Numbered from the stretch's first letter, positions 1 through 6,372 are shown. The stretch is DNA of 9,849 nucleotides from Candidatus Geothermarchaeota archaeon (GCA_015522055.1 WAMZ01000034.1:1-9849), one strand, 5' to 3'. The notes: generated by a model not told the origin, from the letters alone. A program made the numbers and translations.

Positions 1-238
1 CATCTGATAACTATTATTGCTGATAATCTGAAACGTAGTTTTTTCAATATTGGTGTGAATATGGATTAGACTCAATGTTATAGAATTCTTTGTGATTTTT
101 ATGATTAGGATAAGTCATTATAGGTTAGTGTGGATAGCACCTAATTTTATATCTGGATGAGTTATACGAACTAAATGTGGCCAACCTCATTCAAATATTA
201 GTATCTAATTAGGTTTGGGTCATAAGACTCTACACATC
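1..238. other. AT-rich stretch with no supported gene
   Basis: I see no convincing gene here. Plus frame 1 is open from the left edge to a TAG at 67-69 (22 codons), which could be the tail of a gene lying to the left, but nothing in those residues identifies a family. The other frames on both strands are broken. No tRNA, C/D-box pair or repeat array was found, and no second copy of the tRNA-Pro 3' end that could serve as an attachment-site repeat. Confidence 0.5.
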
Positions 239-252
239 TATTTAAATATTTA
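239..252 (+). promoter_or_regulatory. TATA box for the homing endonuclease gene
   Basis: The AT-only run TATTTAAATATTTA fits the archaeal TATA consensus. Its centre near 246 predicts transcription start around 270-273. That is at or just before the candidate ATGs at 267, 273 and 282, so the mRNA would be leaderless or nearly so. Confidence 0.6.
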
Positions 253-266
253 ATCCGCAACCATGA

Positions 267-1064
267 ATGTGGATGCCCAGGATGAGAAAGAGATATTCCT
301 ATGAGGAGTATATTAAGGCGATGGAGCTACTGAGACACATAGGGACCAGGAAGGCATCAAGAATACTGGGCATACCCCGATCCACATTAATAAACTGGAG
401 GAGAGGCCAGAAACCGTGGCAAGCAAAATGGACACCCAAACCAACCAAAGAACTAGCATACATACTAGGAACACTAATGGGAGACGCATATTTGACTAGA
501 TTTAAGCCTAACTATCAGTACGATATCAGATTAGCTGCTAAGGATAGAGATTTTGTAGATGAATTCAATAGATGTTTGGCGGTGGTACTTGGGAGAAAGC
601 CTAATAAGATAATTTATGATAAAAGACGTGGTCTTTGGGTCGCTAGATATGGGTCTAAGGCTTTTTATCAATGGTTTGTGTCGCTTGATATGGATAGTTT
701 AAAGAGGTATGTCGAACATGATGAGGAAAATGTTGTGTTTTTCCTTAGGGGATTGTTTGATTCCGATGGATCTATAACTGTTAATAAAGAACGCAGTCTA
801 TATAAAGTCAAGTTCTCGAATACTAATTTAAAACTGCTACACTATGTGAAAATGCTATTGAGAAATTATTTTGGAATAGAGGCGTTGGGTCCGAAAATAG
901 AGAAGTTAAGAGGTGGTGTCTCAGTGAAGCGTAGTGGTGAGGTAATCACTAGACGAAGAGACTTATATAAAATTGAAATCGTGGGTAAACATAATGTTTC
1001 AACATACTTAGAAAACATTGGGTTCACGATTTGGAGGAAACAGAGATATCGTTCTGAAATTTAA
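267..1064 (+). CDS. LAGLIDADG homing endonuclease with N-terminal HTH
   Basis: A free-standing, single-chain endonuclease of the LAGLIDADG family, which makes a double-strand break at a long target site and promotes spread of its own gene or intron. Both signature helices are present: ILGTLMGDAYL around residues 66-76 and FLRGLFDSDGSI around 159-170. The metal-binding acids D73 and D167 are intact, so it looks active. Residues about 13-45 form a helix-turn-helix (KASRILGIPRSTLINW), which may help DNA binding. The ATG at 267 is the outermost start; ATGs at 273 and 282 fit the TATA spacing as well or better. Arg codons are mixed (AGA, CGT, CGC, AGG), unlike the AGG-dominated neighbours, consistent with acquisition. 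It ends 4 bp from the 3' end of the opposite-strand tRNA-Pro. It is not inside an intron visible in this window, and its target is unknown. Confidence 0.9.
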   Translation: MWMPRMRKRYSYEEYIKAMELLRHIGTRKASRILGIPRSTLINWRRGQKPWQAKWTPKPTKELAYILGTLMGDAYLTRFKPNYQYDIRLAAKDRDFVDEFNRCLAVVLGRKPNKIIYDKRRGLWVARYGSKAFYQWFVSLDMDSLKRYVEHDEENVVFFLRGLFDSDGSITVNKERSLYKVKFSNTNLKLLHYVKMLLRNYFGIEALGPKIEKLRGGVSVKRSGEVITRRRDLYKIEIVGKHNVSTYLENIGFTIWRKQRYRSEI

Positions 1065-1068
1065 TTCG

Positions 1069-1163
1069 TGGTGGGCCCGCCCGGATTTGAACCGGGGACC
1101 ACCAGCGCGCTGGCCCAGTATGGGTCCCCAGGCTGGCATCCTACCAAGCTAGACGACGGGCCC
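1069..1163 (-). tRNA. tRNA-Pro (anticodon GGG) with intron, CCA encoded
   Basis: Read on the minus strand this is a complete cloverleaf. The acceptor stem GGGCCCG (1157-1163) pairs perfectly with CGGGCCC (1073-1079), followed by discriminator A and an encoded CCA (1069-1071). The D arm is GTCT/GGAT around loop AGCTTGGTA. The anticodon stem is CCAGC/GCTGG, the anticodon GGG lies at 1127-1129, the variable loop has 5 nt, and the T arm CCCGG-TTCAAAT-CCGGG is perfect. The anticodon loop is interrupted by an 18-nt intron after position 37. The mature tRNA reads proline CCN codons starting with CCC/CCU. An open frame starting with GTG at 1068 crosses this gene antisense and is not real there. The TATA box lies just upstream at about 1181-1190. 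Confidence 0.96.
1108..1125 (-). other. Canonical 18-nt tRNA-Pro intron (bulge-helix-bulge)
   Basis: The precursor folds as outer helix CCAGC/GCTGG, central 4-bp helix CTGG/CCAG, 3-nt bulges GGA and CGC, and an inner hairpin CCCA-TAC-TGGG. This is the standard archaeal splicing endonuclease substrate. Cutting after the second base of each bulge releases 18 nt beginning ACCC and ending AGCG. It restores a normal 7-nt anticodon loop (CTGGGGC), with the junction at the usual 37/38 position. Confidence 0.93.
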
Positions 1164-1214
1164 TTTTTTGGTTCTATTTGTATATTTTTTGGTTTTTGGT
1201 TTTTAAGGTTTTTT
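1164..1214 (+). terminator. T-run terminator after the endonuclease gene
   Basis: The plus strand carries five T-runs of 5-6 bases (1164-1169, 1185-1190, 1193-1197, 1200-1204, 1209-1214). Archaeal RNA polymerase terminates on such U-rich tracts without needing a hairpin. They lie beyond the endonuclease stop and the tRNA, so they would end endonuclease transcripts that had read through the antisense strand of the tRNA. The same DNA holds the tRNA promoter on the other strand. Confidence 0.5.
1179..1192 (-). promoter_or_regulatory. TATA box for tRNA-Pro
   Basis: On the minus strand the sequence AAAAAATATAC, centred near 1185, lies about 22 bp before the mature tRNA 5' end at 1163. This is the spacing expected for an archaeal box A that starts transcription at or just before the tRNA. 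Confidence 0.6.
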
Positions 1215-1292
1215 GTTTGTTTCTGGTTGTTTCGTGTTGTTTCGGTATGTATTTATGTATTGTTTCGTGGTATGGTGTGGTTGGTGATGGTT

Positions 1293-1607
1293 ATGAGGGA
1301 TGGTTTGTATTTGGTTTTGATTGGTGTTTTGTTTGTGTTGGCTGCTGCGCCTTGGGTCTCGGGGTATATGTATGCCTCTTTCATGGGTGGTTCGATGGGT
1401 TATGGTGGTATGATGATGTCTGGTGATGCTGGGGATCACTGTACGTATATGGATGGTGGGCATATGGATGAGTGTTACTCGATGATGGATCAGGGTCATA
1501 TGGAGGAGTGTGAGGAGATGATGGCTTCCTATGGCGGTGCTGAGCATATGGAGGAGTGTGAGTCTATGATGGCTATGTACATGTCTAGTGGTATGGGCTG
1601 CCACTAG
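1293..1607 (+). CDS. Small exported Met/Cys/His-rich repeat protein, putative metal binder
   Basis: A 104-residue protein that I cannot assign to a named family. Residues about 4-24 are a hydrophobic export signal or membrane anchor ending APWVSG, so the rest should face outside the membrane. The remainder has a Gly/Met-rich linker and three repeats: HMDECYSMM (57-65), HMEECEEMM (69-77) and HMEECESMM (85-93). A fourth Cys/His pair (H49 C50) precedes them and a C-H pair (C103 H104) ends the protein. Altogether there are 20 Met, 5 Cys and 5 His. Soft thiol and thioether ligands suggest binding of Cu(I) or Ag(I); this is inference. The start at 1293 has a GGTGAT Shine-Dalgarno at 1283-1288; in-frame ATGs at 1272 and 1287 are alternatives. 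The open frame continues upstream through the T-rich tract and the tRNA, but that part is non-coding. Codons are T/G-biased. Confidence 0.75.
   Translation: MRDGLYLVLIGVLFVLAAAPWVSGYMYASFMGGSMGYGGMMMSGDAGDHCTYMDGGHMDECYSMMDQGHMEECEEMMASYGGAEHMEECESMMAMYMSSGMGCH
1461..1571 (+). repeat. Three 27-bp coding repeats (H-M-x-E-C-x-x-M-M)
   Basis: The units are at 1461-1487, 1497-1523 and 1545-1571, each beginning CATATGGA and ending ATGATG. Spacers are 9 and 21 bp. Units two and three share almost identical DNA, so a recent internal duplication is likely. The ligand residues are kept while the spacer residues differ. Confidence 0.85.
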
Positions 1608-1634
1608 CCCCTATTGGCTGGACTGGATGTAGAT

Positions 1635-1925
1635 CTATAGGTTCTCGATATATATCTCCTCTTCTTTATCCATAGCTATTAATGCAAGTACCTTTATTGT
1701 CGCCCTTATCCTCTCAGGATTCAGCTCGTTCTCCAAGTCGTCTACATATATGAATGTCCTTATCTCATCGTCCTCATAGTACACCATTAGGCGGCCATCT
1801 GTGTTGAAATATGGGCCGCTGAAGTCGAGTTTAAGGAGCTTAGCTTCATCCCTTAATGCCTTAACCAGTTTATACAGCTTCTCTCCATCCATATCCTCTG
1901 GGGCATATAGAACCAGTTTCCTCAT
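1635..1925 (-). CDS. Hypothetical small acidic protein, 96 residues
   Basis: I do not recognise a family. The protein is rich in Glu, Asp and Lys, has no signal peptide or membrane segment, and should be cytoplasmic. Its sequence suggests alternating strands and helices: strand KLVLYAP, helix about 14-31, strands around LDFSGPYF, RLMVYY and RTFIYV, then a long C-terminal helix from about residue 69. The ATG at 1925 is preceded by an AT-rich TATA-like run (1931-1942) that is only about 12 bp away. Either promotion occurs further upstream or the true start is the Met at residue 12. It runs in the same direction as cdc6, whose stop lies 77 bp upstream, so co-transcription is possible. It converges on the Met/Cys/His gene with a 27-bp gap. 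The regular hydrophobic pattern supports a real gene. Confidence 0.65.
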   Translation of the reverse strand: MRKLVLYAPEDMDGEKLYKLVKALRDEAKLLKLDFSGPYFNTDGRLMVYYEDDEIRTFIYVDDLENELNPERIRATIKVLALIAMDKEEEIYIENL

Positions 1926-2002
1926 ACCAATATATCTAAATTACATAGATTCTAGACCCGGGTTTGTATCCCTGAGGAGGGACGTCAGTGAAAGTATTCT
2001 CA

Positions 2003-3142
2003 CTAGAAGAATAGGTGCCTAGTCAACTCATTAAATACCTTGGATACTGGTAGGTGTGCAGCCGCTAACCTACCATCATCTATACTTATCAAGTTCTGTG
2101 TCTCGTTTATGGCTATATCTAGTAGTATGTCAGGTATGTCCTCCATCGATATGTCGTTGAGGTGGAAGGTGGATACATAGTTCTCGTAGGTTTTCTCTAT
2201 AACTTTATCATCTATATAGTAGTAGTCGGGGTTCTCCTGTAGCGCCTTGAATAGGCTCCATAGAATCCTGAGGCTACGGTCCCTAGCCTTGGTTACCGTT
2301 ATCCCTGAGGCGAGGGTTGATGTATATGACTTGTAGATAGCGTTCCGGACATGCTCTGCATATATTTTTGGAGCATCCTCATCCTCGGCGATTTTCCCAG
2401 CCTTAAGTATATTATTGAGTAGTTCCCGGGCGTTTCCGTGGAATAGTTTATCGACGTTGAATGTGGCGCATTCAACGGCATTCTGGGTTATCGCCCCCTC
2501 CTGGAGGCCCTCCTCGACCCTCTCCCTAAGGATATCCTTGAGCTGATTCTTATCATAGTTTGGGAACTCTATCCTAGGCCCACCGAGCTTAGAGGTTATG
2601 TGGCCGGGCAATGCATCTATATATTTAATGTTCCTAACGACTATTATGGGTAGCATAAGTCTCCTATCATAGTTCTCCTCTATCCTGGTTAGGAGCTCAA
2701 GTATCCTCCCCTTCTCCCTCCTGATAAGCTCATCGGCATCATCTATTGCAAAAACATAGAATACATCCTGGATATCGAGTCTATCATAAAGCCTATTAAG
2801 TATCTCCTCTATACTAAGTCCACGGGATGGCACCGATATAATCTCCTTCGCTAGGGCGGTTACAGCCATATAGGTCCTACTGAGTGTTGTAGCGTTTATC
2901 CTCTTGACCTCGACACGCTCCCCATAGATTTCCTTGATCCTTACTAGTAGATGTATCACCGTGGTTGTCTTCCCAGTACCAGTCTCACCATATAGGATGG
3001 GTATTGCATATGCATCTATATCTATACCATCCTTAACGATCTTGATTAACTCATCCAGTTGCTGCTCCCTATGAGGTATCTTCTTCGGTACATAGGATGG
3101 GGTAAATTTATTCTCTCCACCCTCTTTAAATATTTTGCTCAT
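2003..3142 (-). CDS. cdc6: Orc1/Cdc6-family replication initiator ATPase
   Basis: An AAA+ initiator of 379 residues that binds replication origins and helps load the MCM helicase. Features in order: the HREQQLDEL motif (24-32), Walker A GETGTGKT (52-59), Walker B FAIDDADE (131-138), a sensor 1 region near N171, the initiator-specific motif SKLGGPRIEFPNY (184-196), sensor 2 R239 in HGNAREL, and a C-terminal winged-helix domain from about 285. Length is normal for archaeal Orc1/Cdc6. I chose ATG 3142 over the in-frame TTG at 3160 because a TATA box at 3161-3170 places transcription start almost at this ATG, implying a leaderless mRNA. It is divergent from the AMMECR1 gene across about 126 bp. 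Archaea often carry several paralogues, so whether this is the Orc1-1, Orc1-2 or Orc1-3 type is not determined here. Confidence 0.93.
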   Translation of the reverse strand: MSKIFKEGGENKFTPSYVPKKIPHREQQLDELIKIVKDGIDIDAYAIPILYGETGTGKTTTVIHLLVRIKEIYGERVEVKRINATTLSRTYMAVTALAKEIISVPSRGLSIEEILNRLYDRLDIQDVFYVFAIDDADELIRREKGRILELLTRIEENYDRRLMLPIIVVRNIKYIDALPGHITSKLGGPRIEFPNYDKNQLKDILRERVEEGLQEGAITQNAVECATFNVDKLFHGNARELLNNILKAGKIAEDEDAPKIYAEHVRNAIYKSYTSTLASGITVTKARDRSLRILWSLFKALQENPDYYYIDDKVIEKTYENYVSTFHLNDISMEDIPDILLDIAINETQNLISIDDGRLAAAHLPVSKVFNELTRHLFF

Positions 3143-3160
3143 CCCTATACACCAAGACAA

Positions 3161-3170
3161 TTATTAATTT
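3161..3170 (-). promoter_or_regulatory. TATA box for cdc6
   Basis: AAATTAATAA on the minus strand, centred about 23 bp before the ATG at 3142. This spacing indicates a leaderless transcript and decides the start codon. Confidence 0.6.
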
Positions 3171-3224
3171 GGTAGGGGCCAGTCAAAGTTATAGGCACAC
3201 TAATTAATGTATATTTAGCTATGC

Positions 3225-3234
3225 ATAATTTAAT
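3225..3234 (+). promoter_or_regulatory. Candidate TATA box for the AMMECR1-glycosyltransferase-asnS cluster
   Basis: ATAATTTAAT centred near 3229 predicts transcription start near 3254. This leaves a short leader containing GGTG before ATG 3269. A second AT-rich option, TGTATATTTA, lies at 3209-3218. Confidence 0.4.
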
Positions 3235-3268
3235 TGATGTGTAGATTCCATGCATGGTGTGGTGTTAC

Positions 3269-3901
3269 ATGATAGATGTAAAGCTTACGCTTGAGGAGGG
3301 TACATACCTGGTTAGGCTCGCTAGGGAGACTGTTTATAATAAGCTTAGGGGCCTGGAGCCACCGAGGGTGGATGAATCTAGATTATCGGATAGGCTTAGG
3401 ATGGAGCGGGGGGTCTTCACAACCATATATCGTGTGGATAGTGGGGAGAAGGAACTTAGGGGGTGTATTGGATATCCTATGCCAATAAAGCCTCTGTATA
3501 GGGCTGTCATGGATACGGCCATCGAGGCTGCGTTCCATGACCCACGTTTTAAGCCGCTGGAGATGGGTGAGATGGATAGCTGTATATTTGAGGTGTCGGT
3601 ATTGACTCCCCTCGAGAAGATCGAGTATAAGTCTCCATTGGAGCTCCCTAAGAAGATAGTTGTGGGTAGGGATGGATTAGTATTGAAATATGGATTATAT
3701 AGTGGCCTCCTCCTGCCACAGGTCCCTGTTGAGTATGGCTGGAGCGCCGAGGAATACCTTATTCACCTATCTATGAAGGCGGGCCTCCCTCCTGATGGAT
3801 ATCTATATGATGGTGTTGAGATATATAGGTTTGAGGCCCAGATATTTACGGAGGTGGAGCCCAGGGGTAAGGTTATTGAGGAGAGGCTTCCCAAGTGTTG
3901 A
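3269..3901 (+). CDS. AMMECR1-domain protein
   Basis: A 210-residue member of the AMMECR1 family, conserved in archaea, bacteria and eukaryotes; its biochemical role is not firmly established. Diagnostic motifs are GVFTT (48-52), the invariant LRGCIG (63-68), DPRF (91-94) and GLLLPQVPVEYGW (146-158). The whole usual domain is present and nothing looks broken. No signal peptide is seen, so it should be cytoplasmic. I chose ATG 3269 because GGTG-rich sequence at 3257-3264 can act as a Shine-Dalgarno; ATG 3254 is in frame and remains possible if the transcript is leaderless. It is the first gene of a tight run with the glycosyltransferase (12-bp gap) and asnS. The neighbours do not clarify its function. 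Confidence 0.93.
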   Translation: MIDVKLTLEEGTYLVRLARETVYNKLRGLEPPRVDESRLSDRLRMERGVFTTIYRVDSGEKELRGCIGYPMPIKPLYRAVMDTAIEAAFHDPRFKPLEMGEMDSCIFEVSVLTPLEKIEYKSPLELPKKIVVGRDGLVLKYGLYSGLLLPQVPVEYGWSAEEYLIHLSMKAGLPPDGYLYDGVEIYRFEAQIFTEVEPRGKVIEERLPKC

Positions 3902-3913
3902 ATGGGATGACCG

Positions 3914-5056
3914 ATGAGGATTCTATTTATAGTCTGTGGTATAGGGTTTGGCCATGCGAGTAGGAGCCTAAAAATCATAAATAAATTATATGGGCTGGGT
4001 TATGAGGTCCATGTAATTACTTCCGGGGATGCACTACAGTATTTTATTGAGGAGGGCCTGGATAATCTCTATGGTATACCCGGTATGGGTATCAAGTGGA
4101 GTGGAATAGGCTTCTCCCCCCTATACTCGGCTGCCCACTACCTACGTAGGCTCCGATACTATAAGTCGATAATCAATCTGGAGCGTAGAATCATCGACAA
4201 GGTCTCCCCAGACCTAATTGTAATCGATTCCAGGCCGATATCCCAATTATCTACGAGAATATATAGGCATATTCCACGTATAGTCCTCACCAACCAACTA
4301 TCGATAACCTCGAATAGCGGTATCGTAAATGAATTGATATTATATAGGCTATTCCCCCGTATATGGCTAACTAGTGACAAGATCGCCGTCCTAGACCTGC
4401 CGCCACCATATACAATTACATATAGGAATAATGTCGATGTGATCTCGAGGTATCCCCACTATCTGGATGGTAGGCTTATCTTTACAGGGCCGATTATAGA
4501 TAGGCCTAGGCTGGATGATGCCAATAGAGATAGGGAGTGGGACATCGGCTTCTATATAAGTGCACCCCTCTATGATAAGAAGCTATTTACTTTGGACGTG
4601 GTTAGGTACATCGGCTTACTGGATGGCCATAGGATTAGGGCCTCCCTTGGCGACCCTGGGTGCAAGGGTTTATCTATAGAGGCGGGGAATCTACGCCTCG
4701 ATGGCTGGGTTAGGGATAAGTATGAGTTTCTAACGAGTATAAAAATAGTTGTTTTGAGGGGTGGCCAGACATCTATATTCGAGTCTATATATGCGTCCAC
4801 CCCTATGCTGGTTATACCCGCTGCGAACCAGACTGAGCAGATTGAGAATGCCAATAGGGTTAGTGAGCTCGGCATAGGTGAGTGGCTTGACTATAGGGCT
4901 CTTAGGAGAGATCCAGGTATACTCAGGAGAAAGGTTATGTATATGCTGGATAATTATGATGAATATCTCGAGAACCTAGCTAAGATTAAAACGTGCCTGG
5001 TGAAATATAATGGTTTGGATCTTGTGGTTAGGTTGATATGTAGTATGGTGGGTTGA
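3914..5056 (+). CDS. GT-B fold glycosyltransferase, MurG/GT28-like
   Basis: A 380-residue glycosyltransferase of the MurG/UDP-sugar type. The N-terminal Rossmann domain opens MRILFIVCG with the Gly-rich acceptor loop GIGFGHASRSL (9-19), followed by a strand-loop LIVIDSRP (101-108). The C-terminal nucleotide-sugar domain has the pattern LRGGQTSIFE (281-290) and TPMLVIPAANQTEQIENA (296-313), where Gly and acidic/Gln residues contact the donor in this family. It probably moves a sugar from a nucleotide donor onto a lipid or other acceptor at the inner membrane face. The actual donor and acceptor cannot be read from sequence. It sits between the AMMECR1 gene and asnS, with a GGATGA-like Shine-Dalgarno before ATG 3914. 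A link to glycosylation of the surface protein encoded further right is only a possibility. Confidence 0.85.
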   Translation: MRILFIVCGIGFGHASRSLKIINKLYGLGYEVHVITSGDALQYFIEEGLDNLYGIPGMGIKWSGIGFSPLYSAAHYLRRLRYYKSIINLERRIIDKVSPDLIVIDSRPISQLSTRIYRHIPRIVLTNQLSITSNSGIVNELILYRLFPRIWLTSDKIAVLDLPPPYTITYRNNVDVISRYPHYLDGRLIFTGPIIDRPRLDDANRDREWDIGFYISAPLYDKKLFTLDVVRYIGLLDGHRIRASLGDPGCKGLSIEAGNLRLDGWVRDKYEFLTSIKIVVLRGGQTSIFESIYASTPMLVIPAANQTEQIENANRVSELGIGEWLDYRALRRDPGILRRKVMYMLDNYDEYLENLAKIKTCLVKYNGLDLVVRLICSMVG

Positions 5057-5057
5057 T

Positions 5058-6365
5058 ATGGCTGGTTTGATTAGGTGGAGGGATGCGGATTCAAAGAAGG
5101 TATTGGGTTTGGATGATGGGAGTGTGGTGAGGCTGATAGGCTGGATATTCACTAAGAGAGTCCACGGTAATAAAGTGTTCTACATGTTGAGGGATAGATA
5201 TGGATATGTCCAGTTGGTTGCGGATAAAGATAGGCTGGGGGAGAAATTTAGTTATGCATTGGATGTGCCTGTTGAGAGTGCGGTTGCGGTTGAGGGGGTT
5301 GTGAAGCGCGACCCTAGGGCCCCGGGTGGCGTGGAGATACATTTGAATAATATTGATGTAGTTGCTGGGGCCGATGTATGGCCAATAACCCCATCTGTAG
5401 CTAAGTCTCCTGAGACAATGTTTGACTTGAGGCACTTGACTATACGGGGGCCTAGGTCTAGAGCTACACTCCTAGCTAGAAGTGCATTGGTCCAGGCTGC
5501 ATGGGAATACTTCACCAGCAACGATTATGTGTTTATCACCGCCCCAACCTTCATAACATCCGCAGTCGAGGGTGGTGCAACTCTATTCGAGCTGAAATAT
5601 TTCGATAGGAAGGCTTACCTAACTCAGAGTAGCCAGTTCTATGAGGAGGCGGCTATATGTGTCTTCGAGAAAGTCTTTGTTATACAGCCTAGCTTCAGGG
5701 CGGAGAAGTCTAGGACCCGTAAGCATCTAACCGAGTTTCTACATATAGAGGCTGAGGTCGCCTTCGCCGACCATGAGGATATTATGGATATCGAGGAGGA
5801 GCTACTCAAATATATTGTTGCTAGGATGGATGAATTGGCTGGTAAGGAGATTGAGTATGTTAGGGGGTCTAGACTTCCAGACCTGGACTCTAGGTTTGAG
5901 AGGATCAGTTATGACGAGGCTCTCGATATCCTTCAGAGTAAGGGTGTATCGATTGAATGGGGTGAGGACTTCGGGGCGGATGAGGAGAGGATTCTGAGTA
6001 TGGAGTTTGAGAACCCATTCTTCGTATATGGCTTCCCCACAGAGACGAGGAGCTTTTATCATATGGATGACCCGAATAGGCCTGGTGTAACCCTCTCATC
6101 GGACCTAATGGCCCCAGAGGGGTATGGGGAGATAACCTCGGGTGGTCAGCGTATCCACGACTATAAATACCTAGTATCCAAGATTAAGAGAATGGGTTTG
6201 AACCCGGAGGACTATGGATGGTATATTGATATTAGGCGATATGGTATGCCGCCCCACTCTGGATTCGGTATGGGGGTTGAGAGGGTGTTGCGGTGGCTGC
6301 TGAGGCTCCCCCATGTCAGGGATGCCACCCTATTCCCAAGGACACCCACCCGCCTATATCCGTGA
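5058..6365 (+). CDS. asnS: Asparaginyl-tRNA synthetase, archaeal type
   Basis: A class IIb synthetase of 435 residues that activates asparagine with ATP and charges tRNA-Asn. An N-terminal OB-fold anticodon-binding domain (about 20-105, with GWIFTKRVHGNKVFYMLRD) precedes the class II core. Motif 2 is PSFRAEKSRTRKHL (211-224) and motif 3 is HSGFGMGVERVLRWLL (400-415). AsnRS is preferred over AspRS from LTQSSQFYEEAA (188-199), the EKSRTRKHLTEF version of motif 2 rather than the AspRS EEHDTRRHL type, and similarity as I remember it to Pyrococcus AsnRS (YDEALDILQSKGV, MAPEGYGEI, FPRTPTRLYP). A close AspRS/AsnRS paralogue cannot be fully excluded. If right, the cell charges tRNA-Asn directly. The ATG follows the glycosyltransferase stop by 1 bp, with GGTGGG about 8 bp before it, so translation is likely coupled. 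Confidence 0.9.
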   Translation: MAGLIRWRDADSKKVLGLDDGSVVRLIGWIFTKRVHGNKVFYMLRDRYGYVQLVADKDRLGEKFSYALDVPVESAVAVEGVVKRDPRAPGGVEIHLNNIDVVAGADVWPITPSVAKSPETMFDLRHLTIRGPRSRATLLARSALVQAAWEYFTSNDYVFITAPTFITSAVEGGATLFELKYFDRKAYLTQSSQFYEEAAICVFEKVFVIQPSFRAEKSRTRKHLTEFLHIEAEVAFADHEDIMDIEEELLKYIVARMDELAGKEIEYVRGSRLPDLDSRFERISYDEALDILQSKGVSIEWGEDFGADEERILSMEFENPFFVYGFPTETRSFYHMDDPNRPGVTLSSDLMAPEGYGEITSGGQRIHDYKYLVSKIKRMGLNPEDYGWYIDIRRYGMPPHSGFGMGVERVLRWLLRLPHVRDATLFPRTPTRLYP

Positions 6366-6372
6366 CGTATCT

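Noticed and set aside
1..266. Attachment-site repeat of the tRNA-Pro 3' end or other integration boundary
   Set aside because: No copy of the T-arm or acceptor sequence occurs here or elsewhere in the window, so integration of an element cannot be supported.
1068..1292. In-frame N-terminal extension of the Met/Cys/His protein starting at GTG 1068
   Set aside because: It translates the antisense strand of the tRNA-Pro gene and the T-rich promoter/terminator tract. The GGTGAT site before ATG 1293 explains the real start.
1203..1604. Minus-strand open frame of 133 codons, His- and Thr-rich
   Set aside because: It is the antisense shadow of the Met/Cys/His gene: CAT codons mirror ATG codons.
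1926..2002. C/D-box guide RNA (CTGA elements present)
   Set aside because: No acceptable RTGATGA C box is found at a suitable distance on either strand.
3143..3160. TTG start for cdc6 at 3160
   Set aside because: The TATA box at 3161-3170 would leave no room for transcription of this codon; ATG 3142 fits leaderless spacing.
3143..3268. Origin recognition box repeats beside cdc6
   Set aside because: TTCCATGCATGG only loosely resembles the TTCCA-N-TGGAAAC core and occurs once; the G-rich flank is missing.
4076..4088. Second copy of 13 bases of the surface-gene palindrome (ATACCCGGTATGG)
   Set aside because: It lies inside the glycosyltransferase coding sequence (IPGMG), lacks the outer half-sites, and is not near a promoter.
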